NCBI RefSeq assembly: GCF_001580915.1
Contig: NZ_LHZQ01000221.1
Location: 62,001 to 126,000, forward strand
From: Acetobacter tropicalis
Lineage (GTDB): Bacteria > Pseudomonadota > Alphaproteobacteria > Acetobacterales > Acetobacteraceae
Direction: 5' to 3'
Length of the DNA: 64,000 nt
In this document: positions 16,941-27,057 of the stretch, in pieces
Numbering within the stretch: position 1 is the first letter of the stretch
Layout of the letters: every line of letters begins with the position of its first letter
Notes under the pieces: model-generated
Database searches by the model: none
Told to the model about the DNA's origin: nothing
Seen by the model: the letters and a program-made list of their open reading frames with translations, nothing else
Translations under genes and position numbers: made by a program

Positions 16941-18339
16941 TGAGCACGGCTCCGATACGGGCCAGCGTTTCATCCTTGCCAAGGGCAAAGAGGGTCGCGT
17001 CGATCCCCGGTGAAGTGTTGGACCCGGTTACGGCAGCGCGCAGCGGCTGCGCAACCTGCCCCAGCTTATGGCCTTCACGCTCGGCAAAGCGGCGTAGGGC
17101 GGCGTCAATTTCTTCCGGGGTGAAGTCCGGCACGGCGGCCAGTTCACGCGCCAGACCATCCAGAATGGTGCGGGCTTCCGGTGTCAGCAGTTTTTCCGCC
17201 TTGGCGTTGAAGGGCAGCGGCACATGGCGGCCAAGGAAGGCGGCACTGTCCGCCAGTTCAACCAGCGTGCGGGCGCGTTCCTTCAGGCCGGGCATCAGGG
17301 CCAGCACACGGGCGCAGGTGGTGTCGTCCGTTGCAACGCCATCTACGGCTTTCAGGCGGTCCATCACATCATTGGTCAGGCGGTCATCATCGGCCTGACG
17401 CAGCCATACAGCGTTGATGTGCAGCAGCTTGGCGTAATCCATGCGAGAGGGGGAGCGACCGACGCCGTCCAGATCAAACAGCTTGATCTGTTCTTCACGG
17501 GAGAGGATTTCCGCATCGCCATGGCCCCAGCCCAGACGCAGCAGGTAGTTGCACAGGGCTTCCGGCAGATAGCCTTCATCGCGGAATTCCACCACGGACT
17601 GCGCGCCGTGCCGCTTGGACAGCTTGGCGCCATCCGGCCCATGAATAAGCGGCAGATGGGCAAAGCGGGGCAGATCCCAGCCCATGGCGCGGTAGATCAT
17701 GGCCTGACGGAAGGTATTGGTCAGATGGTCATCGCCACGAATCACGTGCGTAATGTCCATGTCATGATCATCCACCACCACGGCATGCTGGTAGGTGGGG
17801 GTGCCGTCGGAGCGCAGGATGATCATGTCATCCAGTTCCGCATTGGCTACGCGCACTTCGCCCTGCACCAGATCTTCAATCACGGTTTCCCCTTCACGCG
17901 GGGCCTTGATGCGCACGGCGTAGGGGGCTCCGGCTGGAGCTTCTGAGGGATCACGGTCACGCCACATGCCATTATAGCGTGGGGGTTTGCCATTTTTCAT
18001 AGCGTCCTCACGCATCTGCTTCAGCTCTTCAGGCGTGCAGTAGCATTTGTAGGCGAGGCCTTTTTCCAGTAGCTCCAGCGCCACTTCCGTATGGCGGGGC
18101 TGGCGGGTGGACTGGAAAACGGGTTCTTCATCCGCCGTAATGCCCATCCAGGCCAGCCCGTCAAAAATAACGTCTACTGCCTGTTGGGTGGAACGCTCAC
18201 GGTCGGTATCCTCGATACGCAGGAGGAACTCGCCGCCGTGATGACGGGCAAAGAGAAAATTGAACAGGGCCGCGCGGGCGTTGCCGATATGCAGCAGGCC
18301 TGTCGGACTCGGGGCAAAACGTGTGCGGATTTTCGTCAT
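16933..18339 (-). CDS. gltX: Glutamyl-tRNA synthetase
   Basis: A class I synthetase that charges tRNA with glutamate. ATG at 18337-18339 ([14 protein letters not shown]) is chosen because GGAAG precedes it and the HIGH-type motif [16 protein letters not shown] follows at once, as in the family; this gives 468 residues. The KMSKS-type motif is [20 protein letters not shown] segment lies in the insertion that binds zinc in some members. Many alphaproteobacteria carry two GluRS genes, one charging tRNA-Gln for the amidotransferase route; which one this is cannot be told from sequence alone. It is the first gene of the minus-strand run. Confidence 0.95.
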   Translation of the reverse strand: MTKIRTRFAPSPTGLLHIGNARAALFNFLFARHHGGEFLLRIEDTDRERSTQQAVDVIFDGLAWMGITADEEPVFQSTRQPRHTEVALELLEKGLAYKCYCTPEELKQMREDAMKNGKPPRYNGMWRDRDPSEAPAGAPYAVRIKAPREGETVIEDLVQGEVRVANAELDDMIILRSDGTPTYQHAVVVDDHDMDITHVIRGDDHLTNTFRQAMIYRAMGWDLPRFAHLPLIHGPDGAKLSKRHGAQSVVEFRDEGYLPEALCNYLLRLGWGHGDAEILSREEQIKLFDLDGVGRSPSRMDYAKLLHINAVWLRQADDDRLTNDVMDRLKAVDGVATDDTTCARVLALMPGLKERARTLVELADSAAFLGRHVPLPFNAKAEKLLTPEARTILDGLARELAAVPDFTPEEIDAALRRFAEREGHKLGQVAQPLRAAVTGSNTSPGIDATLFALGKDETLARIGAVLNG

Positions 18340-18492
18340 GAGGCGCTTCCTTATCACGCACGGGCGCGGGGAGCCATATGGTCTTGAGCGTTCCGGTGCC
18401 TCAGCCTGTGCACGTGGCCTGCCCGGAGGGCGCATGGCTGTTCCGGGTGCGGGCTTCATGCAGCACAGGATGCTGATGCCGGATGCTCCGTT

Positions 18493-20715
18493 TTGAAGGA
18501 GGGCTCCCTGCGCGAAACAATCGTGTTCCTCAAAAGTGATCTCCTTACCGCCGTGACGGCCCTTTTGCTGGCGGAGCAGGGGCGGCTGGTGCTGTGGGTG
18601 CCTGTTGGCATGGCGCTGGGTGTGGCGGGATATTTCGGGTTGCGGCAGGAGCCTTCCGTATGGGGCGGGGTCGCTTTGCCCATGCTCTGCATTGGGGCGG
18701 CTTTGTTGGGGCTGTGGCGCGGCTGGCAGAGCGTTTGGGGGCGCATAGTGGCTGGTGGCTGCCTCGCGGTTGCTGTGGGGTTTCTGGCGGCGTGGCTTTC
18801 AACGCATCGGCATCCGCCCATGCCGGAGCTACCGCGTCGGGCGGTGGAGATAACGGGCACGGTGCAGAGTATGGCCGCAGTAGCAGGGCGGGATGGCGCT
18901 GTGCCTGGCCGTATGGTTGTGCTGGCGAACGCCCGGTTCGAGACCTCGCTGGATGCGGACATGCTGCCCCTGAAGCGCACCCTGCGCGTGAAATTGAAGC
19001 CCGACGATATGGGGAATCTGGCCCCCGGTGATGAAGTGTGGGTGCGGGTCATGCTGATGCCGCCGCCGTTTCCTGCATTCCCCGGCGGGAGAGACCTTCA
19101 GCGGGAGGCATGGTTTGCCAACAGCGCCGGGTATGGCCGGGCTTTGAATCCGGTTGAGCGTCTCAGTGTATCCTCTCGTCAGAGAGGCTGGATTGTCACG
19201 GTTCTCGAACCTTTGCGGGAAACGCTGGATGCCCGTATTCGTGTGGTGCTGCCGGGAGCCGTGGGAGGAGTGGCCTCTACCGTGCTGACGGGAGAAAGCG
19301 CCAGTGTGCCGCGCGCTGTGCGGGAGGATTTTGCAGCGTCTGGTCTGGCGCATCTTCTGGCTGTGGCCGGGCTGCATCTGGGCTTGGTGATGGGCTTGCT
19401 GATGGGGCTTTTCCGGCTTGGGCTCGCCCTGTGGGAATGGGCTGCCCTGCGTTGGCCCTGCAAGGCACTGTCCGCTTTGCTGGCGTTGGTGGGCGGGGCC
19501 GGATACGCCATGCTGACCGGGCTGCATCTGCCCGTCATCCGCAGTTTGATCATGGCGTCAATCGCTGTGCTGGGCATAGCGGTGGGCAGGCGCGTTGTGT
19601 CTATGCGAGGGCTGGCTTTGGCTGCCGCGCTTCTGCTGCTGATCATGCCGGAGGAACTGCTGGGCGTGGCGTTCCAGATGTCCTTCGCCGCCGTTATGGC
19701 GCTTGTTGCCGGTTATGAGGCTCTGGGGCCATGGTTTGCCAGGTATCGGGCGCGGGCAACGGGTATGGCGCACTGGTTGGTATGCCATCTCATAGCGCTG
19801 GCGCTCACCAGCCTGCTGGCCGGGCTGGCAACGTTGCCCATCGTTATGGCGCATTTTGGCCAGATCCAGCCTTTTTTTGTGCTCGCCAATTTGCTGGCCG
19901 TGCCCCTGATGGCGGTGTGGATTATGCCGCTCGGGCTGCTGGCCCTGCTGCTGATGCCATTTCATGTGGAAGCGATGGCACTGATGCCCATGGGCTGGGG
20001 AATAGATCTGGTGCTTTCCATGGCGCATGGGGTTGCCCGATTGCCTGCTGCACGGGTGAGTGTGCCGCACATGCCCACATGGGGGCTTGGGGTCGTGTTG
20101 CTGGGGCTCTGCTGGCTGTGTTTATGGCGGCAGCGCTGGCGATTGTGGGGCGTGGTGCCTGTAGCGCTAGGCATGCTGTCCCCATTATTGCTGGTTCAGC
20201 CGGATGTTCTGATCAGCCCGGACGGTGGGCTGATGGCGGTGCGGGATGGCGGCCATCTGCTGGTTGCTGGTCGTTCGCGGGATTCTGCGGCTGTGCAGGC
20301 TGCATGGGCGCAGGCTTTTGCGCGTGTGCCTGAACCGTTTCCTGTAAAAGGGCAGACGCCTGATGGTGTGCTCAGTTGTGGGGAAGATGGAGATCCGGAT
20401 ATCTGTTTTGTCAGCAAAAACGGGCGAATGGCGTTGCTGCGGGTCGTGGATAAAACCGATGGCATGGCGCGTCTGCCTGACGCTCTGTGCGCTGACATGG
20501 ATGTAGTGATCAGCAGCGCGCCCCTGCGCGACTCCTGCCCCAATGCGCGCAGGTTGGATCGCTTCTCCGCATGGCGGGAAGGAGCGCAGGCTGTGTATCT
20601 GGAAAAGCAGGGCGTGCGCGTCGTGACAGATCGCGCCGTGCGCGGCGCGCGCCCTTGGGTAATGAAACCCGGAGGGCACGGCATGCCCAACCTGCCCCTT
20701 GCGCCTTCTGAATAA
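18493..20715 (+). CDS. comEC: ComEC/Rec2-family DNA uptake channel
   Basis: The 740-residue inner-membrane protein should carry single-stranded DNA into the cytoplasm during transformation. An N-terminal hydrophobic part and soluble OB-like domain (DUF4131) are followed by the competence domain, recognised by LTGESASVPRAVREDFAASG and HLLAVAGLHLGLVMGL, with about ten membrane helices. The C-terminal 150 residues occupy the place of the metallo-beta-lactamase domain but show no HxHxDH motif, so nuclease activity there is unlikely. The start is uncertain: TTG at 18493 overlaps a GGAGGG, and GTG at 18523 is an alternative. It is divergent from gltX. Confidence 0.9.
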   Translation: MKEGSLRETIVFLKSDLLTAVTALLLAEQGRLVLWVPVGMALGVAGYFGLRQEPSVWGGVALPMLCIGAALLGLWRGWQSVWGRIVAGGCLAVAVGFLAAWLSTHRHPPMPELPRRAVEITGTVQSMAAVAGRDGAVPGRMVVLANARFETSLDADMLPLKRTLRVKLKPDDMGNLAPGDEVWVRVMLMPPPFPAFPGGRDLQREAWFANSAGYGRALNPVERLSVSSRQRGWIVTVLEPLRETLDARIRVVLPGAVGGVASTVLTGESASVPRAVREDFAASGLAHLLAVAGLHLGLVMGLLMGLFRLGLALWEWAALRWPCKALSALLALVGGAGYAMLTGLHLPVIRSLIMASIAVLGIAVGRRVVSMRGLALAAALLLLIMPEELLGVAFQMSFAAVMALVAGYEALGPWFARYRARATGMAHWLVCHLIALALTSLLAGLATLPIVMAHFGQIQPFFVLANLLAVPLMAVWIMPLGLLALLLMPFHVEAMALMPMGWGIDLVLSMAHGVARLPAARVSVPHMPTWGLGVVLLGLCWLCLWRQRWRLWGVVPVALGMLSPLLLVQPDVLISPDGGLMAVRDGGHLLVAGRSRDSAAVQAAWAQAFARVPEPFPVKGQTPDGVLSCGEDGDPDICFVSKNGRMALLRVVDKTDGMARLPDALCADMDVVISSAPLRDSCPNARRLDRFSAWREGAQAVYLEKQGVRVVTDRAVRGARPWVMKPGGHGMPNLPLAPSE

Positions 20716-20748
20716 GGGGAGGAGGGGCGCAAGGGGGTGGGCGGAATG

Positions 20749-20791
20749 GCCTGCTTTTTCTGAAAAGCCGGAGGGCCTTCTGAAAGCAGGC
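20749..20791. terminator. Inverted repeat between convergent comEC and the AhpD-like gene
   Basis: GCCTGCTTT at 20749-20757 and AAAGCAGGC at 20783-20791 form a perfect nine-base stem with an inner AAGCC/GGCCTT arm. Lying between two convergent stops, it may end transcription from both sides; there is no clear T-run. Confidence 0.45.
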
Positions 20792-20797
20792 GGCGGC

Positions 20798-21136
20798 TTA
20801 GTCTTTCACAGTCTCAAACGCATCCAGCGCACGGCTGGAATAGACAAGGGCCGCTCCGGCGTTCAGGGCCACGGCTACGCCCAGTGCCTCGGCAATTTCT
20901 TCCTTGCTGGCACCGGCTTTTTTGGCCGCAACCGTATGGACGGAAATGCAGCCGTCACACCGGGTTGTTACAGCCACGGCAAGTGAGATCAGTTCCCGCG
21001 TCTTGTCGTCCAGATGTTTGTGTTCTGGCGCAACCGTTTCCAGCTTCTGCAAGCCTTCCAGCGTGTTGGGAGAAAGCTTTGCCAGCACTTTTACGCTCTG
21101 GCCCAGATGGGCGCGATAGGCATTCCAGTCGGTCAC
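20798..21136 (-). CDS. AhpD-like/carboxymuconolactone decarboxylase family protein
   Basis: A 112-residue all-helical protein with the family signature: ELISLAVAVTTRCDGCISVHTVAAKKAGAS, containing the redox CxxC (CDGC) and the nearby His. In AhpD these residues give alkylhydroperoxidase activity; in other members the role is unknown. A GTG at 21134-21136 is chosen as start because AGGAG precedes it. It is a single gene between convergent comEC and divergent zapE. Protection against peroxide would suit an obligate aerobe, but that is inference. Confidence 0.85.
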   Translation of the reverse strand: MTDWNAYRAHLGQSVKVLAKLSPNTLEGLQKLETVAPEHKHLDDKTRELISLAVAVTTRCDGCISVHTVAAKKAGASKEEIAEALGVAVALNAGAALVYSSRALDAFETVKD

Positions 21137-21267
21137 AATGATGCACTCCTGCTTTTGTGAAAATAACAGGCTAGACTGCATCAGAACGGGCAGAGTCTGT
21201 CACGACACGGTTAGGAGAGCCTTACGCTCTTGCGGAGCAGTCCGCCCCCCAGCTATCGGCGTAAGGT

Positions 21268-22461
21268 ATGAACGATATGAGCATGAATAAGGCCTCGGCT
21301 TTGTCAGGGCAGGGGCCTCTGGCGGTTTATCAGCAGCGTATCGCTGCGGGTGAGCTGAAGAGCGATCCGGATCAGGCCCGCGTTATCAAGCGGCTGGACC
21401 AGTTGTGGCATGAGCTGAGCACCATGCAGCCTCCGCCGCCCCCGCCCAAGGGGCTGCTGGCCGGGCTTGCGCGCCGTATCAAGCCGCCCCCGCCGCCCCA
21501 GCGCCCACGCGGGCTGTATATTGTGGGCCGGGTTGGCCGAGGCAAAACCATGGTGATGGACCTGTTCTACAGTTGCGCGCCGGTCAAACTGAAGGAACGC
21601 ATCCATTTTCTGCGTTTCATGCAGGATGTGCACCAGAAGCTGCATGACCTCAAAGCCGCCAATCCGGGCATGACGGACCCCATTCCGCCGCTGGCCAAGG
21701 CGCTTGCTGCCCGTGCTCATCTTTTGTGCTTTGACGAATTTCAGGTGAATGACATTGCTGACGCCATGATTCTGGGGCGTCTGTTCGAGGCCCTGTTTGC
21801 CGATGGTGTGGTGATTGTTGCCACGTCCAACACGGAACCGGGTGAGTTGTTTCAGAACCGCCCTGGTGCTGATGCGTTCAAGCCCTTTATCGCCATCATC
21901 AAGCGTGAGCTGGACACCGTGGAGCTTGATTCGCCACGGGATTACCGGCGTGGGCGCCAGCAGGACCGCGAGACATGGATTGTGCCTGCCGATGCACAGG
22001 CAAAAGCCCGATTGGGCGAGATTTTTGCCCGCTATGCGGAGGGCGAGCAGCCCAAACCCGTCACGCTGGAGTTCAGTGGGCGCACGTTTGAGGTGGATCA
22101 GGCGGCAGGCCCGGTGGCGCGCTTTGATTTCAACTCTTTGTGTGGAAAACCACGCGGCCCGAATGACTATCTGGCCCTGGCGAAACAGTTCACGGTGCTG
22201 GTCATAGATGACATTCCCAAAATGGGACAGGACGAAGCCAACCTCGCCCGCCGCTTCATAACGTTGATTGACGCCTTGTACGACAACGGAAATCTGCTTT
22301 TTGCCTCGGCTGCCGCTACCCCGGACCAGTTGTTCACAACGGGGGAAGGAGCGGATGCCTTTGCCCGTACGGCATCACGTCTTGCTGAGATGAGTAGTGA
22401 AAGCTGGCTGGAGCAAGGTGCCAAGGCAGCACAGGCGGCGCATCGGCTCTCTAGAGCGTGA
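21268..22461 (+). CDS. zapE: ZapE-type cell division ATPase (AFG1 family)
   Basis: The 397-residue P-loop ATPase belongs to the AFG1/ZapE family; in E. coli ZapE associates with the Z-ring and is needed under stress. Walker A is GRVGRGKT (about 87-94), Walker B is LLCFDEF (about 151-157), and IDDIPKMGQDEANLARRFITL is the second conserved block. Two proline runs precede Walker A, as in other members. It lies directly before the 2-oxoglutarate dehydrogenase genes, separated by 284 bases, so it is probably transcribed on its own. Confidence 0.92.
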   Translation: MNDMSMNKASALSGQGPLAVYQQRIAAGELKSDPDQARVIKRLDQLWHELSTMQPPPPPPKGLLAGLARRIKPPPPPQRPRGLYIVGRVGRGKTMVMDLFYSCAPVKLKERIHFLRFMQDVHQKLHDLKAANPGMTDPIPPLAKALAARAHLLCFDEFQVNDIADAMILGRLFEALFADGVVIVATSNTEPGELFQNRPGADAFKPFIAIIKRELDTVELDSPRDYRRGRQQDRETWIVPADAQAKARLGEIFARYAEGEQPKPVTLEFSGRTFEVDQAAGPVARFDFNSLCGKPRGPNDYLALAKQFTVLVIDDIPKMGQDEANLARRFITLIDALYDNGNLLFASAAATPDQLFTTGEGADAFARTASRLAEMSSESWLEQGAKAAQAAHRLSRA

Positions 22462-22745
22462 CAGCCGGCTCTCTTGTTCCTGCCGCAGGCGCGGTCTAGC
22501 AAAATCACAGTGCGGCTGGCGGAGAGAGACCTCCAGCCGAAGAAAAACGAATGTGAGGGCAGGAATGGGAAACGAACCGATACCCACAGGTAGCGCGCCA
22601 TCTTCCTTTCTGCCCGGACAGGGGAAGGCAGGGCATCCTGCACACAGGTGTGGGATGAAAAAAACAATGTTCCGCGTTTTGTTCGGGAATGACACAACAA
22701 CTGGCTGCCAGCACAGGGTTGGCCGGCAGCAGGGAGGAGTCTGAC
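22462..22745. other. Leader region of sucA
   Basis: No gene is seen here. CGGCTGG at 22513-22519 and CCAGCCG at 22533-22539 form a seven-base hairpin after zapE, without a T-run. A strong GGGAGGAG ribosome binding site ends the region just before the sucA ATG. I could not identify a confident promoter. Confidence 0.35.
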
Positions 22746-25622
22746 ATGGCGGCTTCAGATGTGCTTGTCACAGCGCTGAATGGCGCAAATATCGCTTATC
22801 TGGCAGATCTGTATGCCCGGTGGGCAAAAGACCACAAAAGCGTTGATCCATCCTTTGATACGCTTTTTGGTTCTCTGGAAGATGAAGAAGCCGCCGTTCT
22901 GAAGGACGCCGTTGGCGCATCATGGGCACCACGGCCTTCCATCATCACGGGTGAGGAAAAGGCTGCTCCGGCAAAAGGCGCCAAAGGCGCTGCCGCTGGT
23001 GGGCTGGCCGCTGAAGACAGTCTGGCCATTGCCCGTCTGGTGCGTGCGTTCCGTGAATATGGTCACCTTGAAGCCAAGCTGGACCCGTTGGGGCTGAAAG
23101 AGCCGACAGCACGGGAAGAGCTGGACCCGGCAACATACGGATTTGCTGAAAAAGATCTGGGCCGCGAAGTTTATATCGGTTCCCTGCTTTCTCCGCTGCT
23201 GGACGGTCCTTCCGCCAAGGTGAGTGACGTTGTGGACGCTCTGCGGGGTGTCTATTGCCACAGCATTGGTGCGGAATTCATGTATGCCCGCAACCATGAA
23301 CAGCGCGAATGGCTGCGTAAGCGGCTTGAAGGCGATAACTGGCAATCCAGCGTGACGGTGGATGAGCAGAAAGCCATCCTGAAAAATCTGACGGAAGCAG
23401 AAGGGTTTGAAACCTTCTGCCAGAAGCGGTACGTGGGCGCCAAGCGCTTCGGGCTGGAAGGTGGGGAAATCTCCATTCCGTCCCTGCATGCTATTATTGA
23501 TCAGGCTGCTGCGCAGGGTGTTTCCTCGGTCACCATCGGGATGGCGCACCGTGGGCGTCTGAACACGTTGGTGAACGTGGTGCGTAAACCCTACGTTGCC
23601 ATTTTCAATGAATTTGCCGGTGGGTCTTTCAAGCCGGACGATGTTGCTGGCTCTGGTGACGTGAAATACCATCTTGGCTCTTCCACAGATGTGGAAGTGG
23701 GTGGTCATTCCGTTCATATCGCCCTGCAGCCCAATCCGTCTCATCTTGAAGCGGTTGATCCTGTGGTATGCGGCAAGGTGCGCGCCATTCAGGACGATGC
23801 CGGAGATACGGAAAACCGGTCTGGCCATATGGGGATCATCATTCACGGTGATGCTGCCTTTGCCGGGCAGGGCGTGGTGTATGAAACCCTCTCCATGTCC
23901 CAGCTTAAGGGATACCGCACAGGCGGCACCATCCATATGGTGGTGAACAATCAGGTTGGGTTCACCACCAACCCTGAAAATGGACATTCCGGCATTTACG
24001 GCACGGATGTTGCCAAATCCATTGAAGCCCCGGTGCTGCATGTGAACGGTGACGATGCCGAGGCGGTGATTTACCTCTCCCGTCTGGCACAGGATTACCG
24101 GCAGGCTTTTGCCAGTGACATCATTCTGGATATCGTCTGCTATCGCCGCCATGGGCATAACGAAACGGATGAACCCGCCTTCACCCAGCCGGTGATGTAC
24201 AAGGCCATTGCGGCGCACGAAACCCCGCATACCCTGTATTCCAAAAAGCTGGTGGCTGCTGGGGTGGTTTCTCAGGATGAAGTGCAGGCCCAGTGGGATG
24301 CCTTCTTCAACAAGCTGGATGAAGACTACAAAGCTGCGCAGTCCTACAAGGTGAACAAGGCGGACTGGCTTGAAGGTGGCTGGTCCGGTCTGATTGCGCC
24401 CACCACGGGCAAGGTGGAAGCCGCTTATCCGGAAACCGGCATGGCGCTTGATAAGCTGCGTAAAATTGGCGCTGCTATCTCCAAGGTTCCGGATGATTTT
24501 GATCTGAACTCCAAGATCGCCCGTCAGCTCAAGGCCAAGGCCAAGATGTTTGATACGGGTGAAGGGTTTGACTGGGCAACCGGTGAAGCAATGGGCTTTG
24601 GCTCGCTGCTGCTGGAAAACCATCGTGTTCGTCTTTCTGGGGAAGACTGCCAGCGCGGCACGTTCAGCCAGCGTCACGCAACCCTGATTGATCAGACCAA
24701 CCAGTCTCAATACACGCCGCTGAATCATATTCAGGACGACCAGGCGAAAATTGAAATCTGGAACTCCTTCCTTTCAGAATATGGTGTTCTGGGCTTTGAG
24801 TATGGGTATTCCCTGCGCAACCCCAAAACGCTGGTGCTGTGGGAAGCCCAGTTTGGTGATTTTGCCAACTGCGCACAGGTGATTATTGATCAGTTCATTG
24901 CCTCGGGTGAAACCAAGTGGTTGCGGATGTCCGGTCTGGTCATGCTGTTGCCGCATGGATACGAAGGCCAGGGGCCGGAACATTCTTCCGCCCGTCTGGA
25001 ACGGTATTTGCAGCTTTGTGCAGAAGACAACATGTTTGTCTGCAATATCACCACGCCTGCCAACTACTTCCATGCCCTGCGCCGCCAGTTGAAGCTGGAT
25101 TACCGCAAGCCGTTGATCCTGATGGAGCCGAAATCTCTGCTGCGTCACAAACTGGCCGTGTCTGAACTGTCCGATTTCGGACCCGGCACGCGCTTCCAGC
25201 CGGTTCTGGGTGAGATTGATGCGCTGGGCCCGGATGCCGATATTGATCGCGTGGTGATCTGCTCGGGCAAGGTCTATTATGATCTGCTGGCCGAACGCCG
25301 TGAAAAAGAACTGAAAAACGTTGCCATTATCCGGCTTGAACAACTCTATCCGTTCCCGGAAAGCGCGCTGGCTGAAGAGCTGAAACGCTACCCGAAAGCC
25401 CAGATCATCTGGTGCCAGGAAGAAACGGAAAATGGTGGGGCCTGGCATTTTGCAGACCGCCGGATTGAAAAGGCACTGGTCGCGGCGAAACATCAGGCTG
25501 GCCGCCCGCAATATGTGGGCCGTGCCGCAGCAGCCAGCCCGGCAACGGGGCTTGCGCGCATTCATGCCACAGAGCAGGCTGATCTGGTTGAAAGGGCCCT
25601 GGGTTTGAAGAAAACGGACTGA
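22746..25622 (+). CDS. sucA: 2-oxoglutarate dehydrogenase E1 component
   Basis: The thiamine diphosphate enzyme decarboxylates 2-oxoglutarate and passes the succinyl group to the lipoyl arm of SucB in the TCA cycle. ATG at 22746 (MAASDVLVTALNG) is chosen because GGGAGGAG precedes it; 958 residues result, normal for the family. Motifs include GMAHRGRLN, the cofactor region HGDAAFAGQGVVYETLSMS and VNNQVGFTTNP, and the late LMLLPHGYEGQGPEHSSARLE segments (seen as MLLPHGYEGQGPEHSS). It heads the sucA-sucB-lpd cluster. No sucCD follows, in line with acetic acid bacteria that use a succinyl-CoA:acetate CoA-transferase. Confidence 0.97.
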   Translation: MAASDVLVTALNGANIAYLADLYARWAKDHKSVDPSFDTLFGSLEDEEAAVLKDAVGASWAPRPSIITGEEKAAPAKGAKGAAAGGLAAEDSLAIARLVRAFREYGHLEAKLDPLGLKEPTAREELDPATYGFAEKDLGREVYIGSLLSPLLDGPSAKVSDVVDALRGVYCHSIGAEFMYARNHEQREWLRKRLEGDNWQSSVTVDEQKAILKNLTEAEGFETFCQKRYVGAKRFGLEGGEISIPSLHAIIDQAAAQGVSSVTIGMAHRGRLNTLVNVVRKPYVAIFNEFAGGSFKPDDVAGSGDVKYHLGSSTDVEVGGHSVHIALQPNPSHLEAVDPVVCGKVRAIQDDAGDTENRSGHMGIIIHGDAAFAGQGVVYETLSMSQLKGYRTGGTIHMVVNNQVGFTTNPENGHSGIYGTDVAKSIEAPVLHVNGDDAEAVIYLSRLAQDYRQAFASDIILDIVCYRRHGHNETDEPAFTQPVMYKAIAAHETPHTLYSKKLVAAGVVSQDEVQAQWDAFFNKLDEDYKAAQSYKVNKADWLEGGWSGLIAPTTGKVEAAYPETGMALDKLRKIGAAISKVPDDFDLNSKIARQLKAKAKMFDTGEGFDWATGEAMGFGSLLLENHRVRLSGEDCQRGTFSQRHATLIDQTNQSQYTPLNHIQDDQAKIEIWNSFLSEYGVLGFEYGYSLRNPKTLVLWEAQFGDFANCAQVIIDQFIASGETKWLRMSGLVMLLPHGYEGQGPEHSSARLERYLQLCAEDNMFVCNITTPANYFHALRRQLKLDYRKPLILMEPKSLLRHKLAVSELSDFGPGTRFQPVLGEIDALGPDADIDRVVICSGKVYYDLLAERREKELKNVAIIRLEQLYPFPESALAEELKRYPKAQIIWCQEETENGGAWHFADRRIEKALVAAKHQAGRPQYVGRAAAASPATGLARIHATEQADLVERALGLKKTD

Positions 25623-25643
25623 AACACACCGTCTGGGAAGGCC

Positions 25644-25665
25644 GCCCGCCCCGGTGAGGGCGGGC
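25644..25665 (+). other. GC-rich hairpin between sucA and sucB
   Basis: GCCCGCC and GGCGGGC form a seven-base perfect stem with an eight-base loop. There is no T-run, so it is more likely an mRNA stability or processing element than a terminator. Confidence 0.4.
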
Positions 25666-25737
25666 ATGAACAAGCCAGTAAGGGTGGGAATAGAAAAGAC
25701 CCTGCTGGTGTCTGTTTGAAGGAAATGGGGATAGAGG

Positions 25738-26979
25738 ATGTCAGTCGAAATCAAGGTGCCGACACTTGGTGAGAGCGTAACAACTGCAACAATCGCCAAA
25801 TGGCTGAAAAAAGCTGGCGATACCGTTGCGGCGGATGAACCGATTGTTGAGCTTGAAACCGACAAGGTGAGTGTTGAGGTGTCTGCACCACAGGCCGGGG
25901 TTCTTGGCGCGGAAGTGGCCAAGGAAGGGGATGAAGTGGAAGTAGGCGCCCTGCTGACCACGCTTGAACCCGGCGCAGGTGCACCGAAGGCAGCCGCCAA
26001 GAGCGCACCGGCTGAAAAACCTGCTGAAAAGAAGGCTGCTCCTGCTGCCTCTGCTCCGGCAGCCGCTCCGGCTCCTGCAAAGGCCGCTCCGGAAGTTGAT
26101 GCCGCTGCGGCACTTCCTGCTGCCCGCAAGCTGATGGCGGAAAACAGCCTGAGCGCCGAGCAGGTTGGCTCTGGCACGGGTCTGAATGGCCGTATTACCA
26201 AGGGTGACGTTCTGGGCTTCCTGTCCCAGCCGCCGGTTGCGCAGCAGAAAGCTGCCCCCAAGCCGCCGCGTAATGATGACCCGCGTGAAGAACGTGTGAA
26301 AATGACACGTCTGCGCCGCACCATTGCCCGCCGCCTGAAAGATGCGCAGAACACGGCAGCTATCCTGACAACCTTCAACGAGGTTGATCTTTCCAACGCC
26401 ATGCAGATGCGCGCTGAATATCAGGATGCTTTTGTAAAGAAGCATGGGGTGAAGCTGGGCTATATGTCCATTTTCTCCCGCGCTGTGATTGCTGCCCTGA
26501 AAGAGTTCCCGGCCATTAACGCCGAAATTGACGGTGATGATGTTATTTACCGTGATTTTGTGAACCTGGGCATTGCCGTGGGTGGCCCGAACGGGCTGGT
26601 GGTTCCGGTTATCCGCGATGCGGACAAGCTGAGCTACGCCCAGATTGAAAAAACCATTGCAGGCTTTGGCAAGGCTGCACGGGAAGGCACGCTGAAGATT
26701 GATGATCTGGCAGGCGGCACCTTCTCCATCACCAATGGCGGTATTTACGGCTCCCTGCTGTCCACCCCCATTCTGAATGCACCGCAGTCCGGTATTCTGG
26801 GCATGCACTCCATTCAGGAACGTCCGGTGGCAGTAAACGGGCAGGTCGTTATCCGCCCCATGATGTATATTGCTCTGTCTTATGACCATCGGATTGTGGA
26901 TGGTAAGGAAGCGGTCAGCTTCCTGGTGCGTATCAAGCAGAATGTGGAAGATCCGCGTCGTCTTCTGATTGACGCCTGA
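25738..26979 (+). CDS. sucB: Dihydrolipoyllysine succinyltransferase, E2 of 2-oxoglutarate dehydrogenase
   Basis: The 413-residue E2 forms the core of the 2-oxoglutarate dehydrogenase complex. Domains in order: a lipoyl domain (1-77, lipoylated Lys43 in ETDKVS), an Ala/Pro/Lys-rich linker, the subunit-binding domain ([16 protein letters not shown] ... [11 protein letters not shown], about 123-163) and the catalytic acyltransferase domain ending in [16 protein letters not shown] with the active-site His. It is followed by a terminator-like hairpin before lpd. The lipoyl coding sequence is closely similar to that in lpd. Confidence 0.97.
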   Translation: MSVEIKVPTLGESVTTATIAKWLKKAGDTVAADEPIVELETDKVSVEVSAPQAGVLGAEVAKEGDEVEVGALLTTLEPGAGAPKAAAKSAPAEKPAEKKAAPAASAPAAAPAPAKAAPEVDAAAALPAARKLMAENSLSAEQVGSGTGLNGRITKGDVLGFLSQPPVAQQKAAPKPPRNDDPREERVKMTRLRRTIARRLKDAQNTAAILTTFNEVDLSNAMQMRAEYQDAFVKKHGVKLGYMSIFSRAVIAALKEFPAINAEIDGDDVIYRDFVNLGIAVGGPNGLVVPVIRDADKLSYAQIEKTIAGFGKAAREGTLKIDDLAGGTFSITNGGIYGSLLSTPILNAPQSGILGMHSIQERPVAVNGQVVIRPMMYIALSYDHRIVDGKEAVSFLVRIKQNVEDPRRLLIDA

Positions 26980-26989
26980 TTACGCGGAA

Positions 26990-27023
26990 CGGGCCGGGTA
27001 TGATGTCCGGCCTGTTCTTTTTT
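26990..27023 (+). terminator. Terminator or attenuator between sucB and lpd
   Basis: GGCCGG at 26992-26997 pairs with CCGGCC at 27007-27012, followed by TGTTCTTTTTT. In the middle of the sucAB-lpd cluster it would lower, rather than abolish, lpd expression from the sucA promoter. Confidence 0.65.
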
Positions 27024-27057
27024 CATCTGACCCTGAACGCTAAGCGAGACGAAATTC

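Noticed and set aside
22920-24728. 602-codon minus-strand open frame opposite sucA
   Set aside because: sucA is complete and convincing on the other strand; the antisense frame shows no family features. The frame at 24774-26402, opposite sucA and sucB, was rejected for the same reason.
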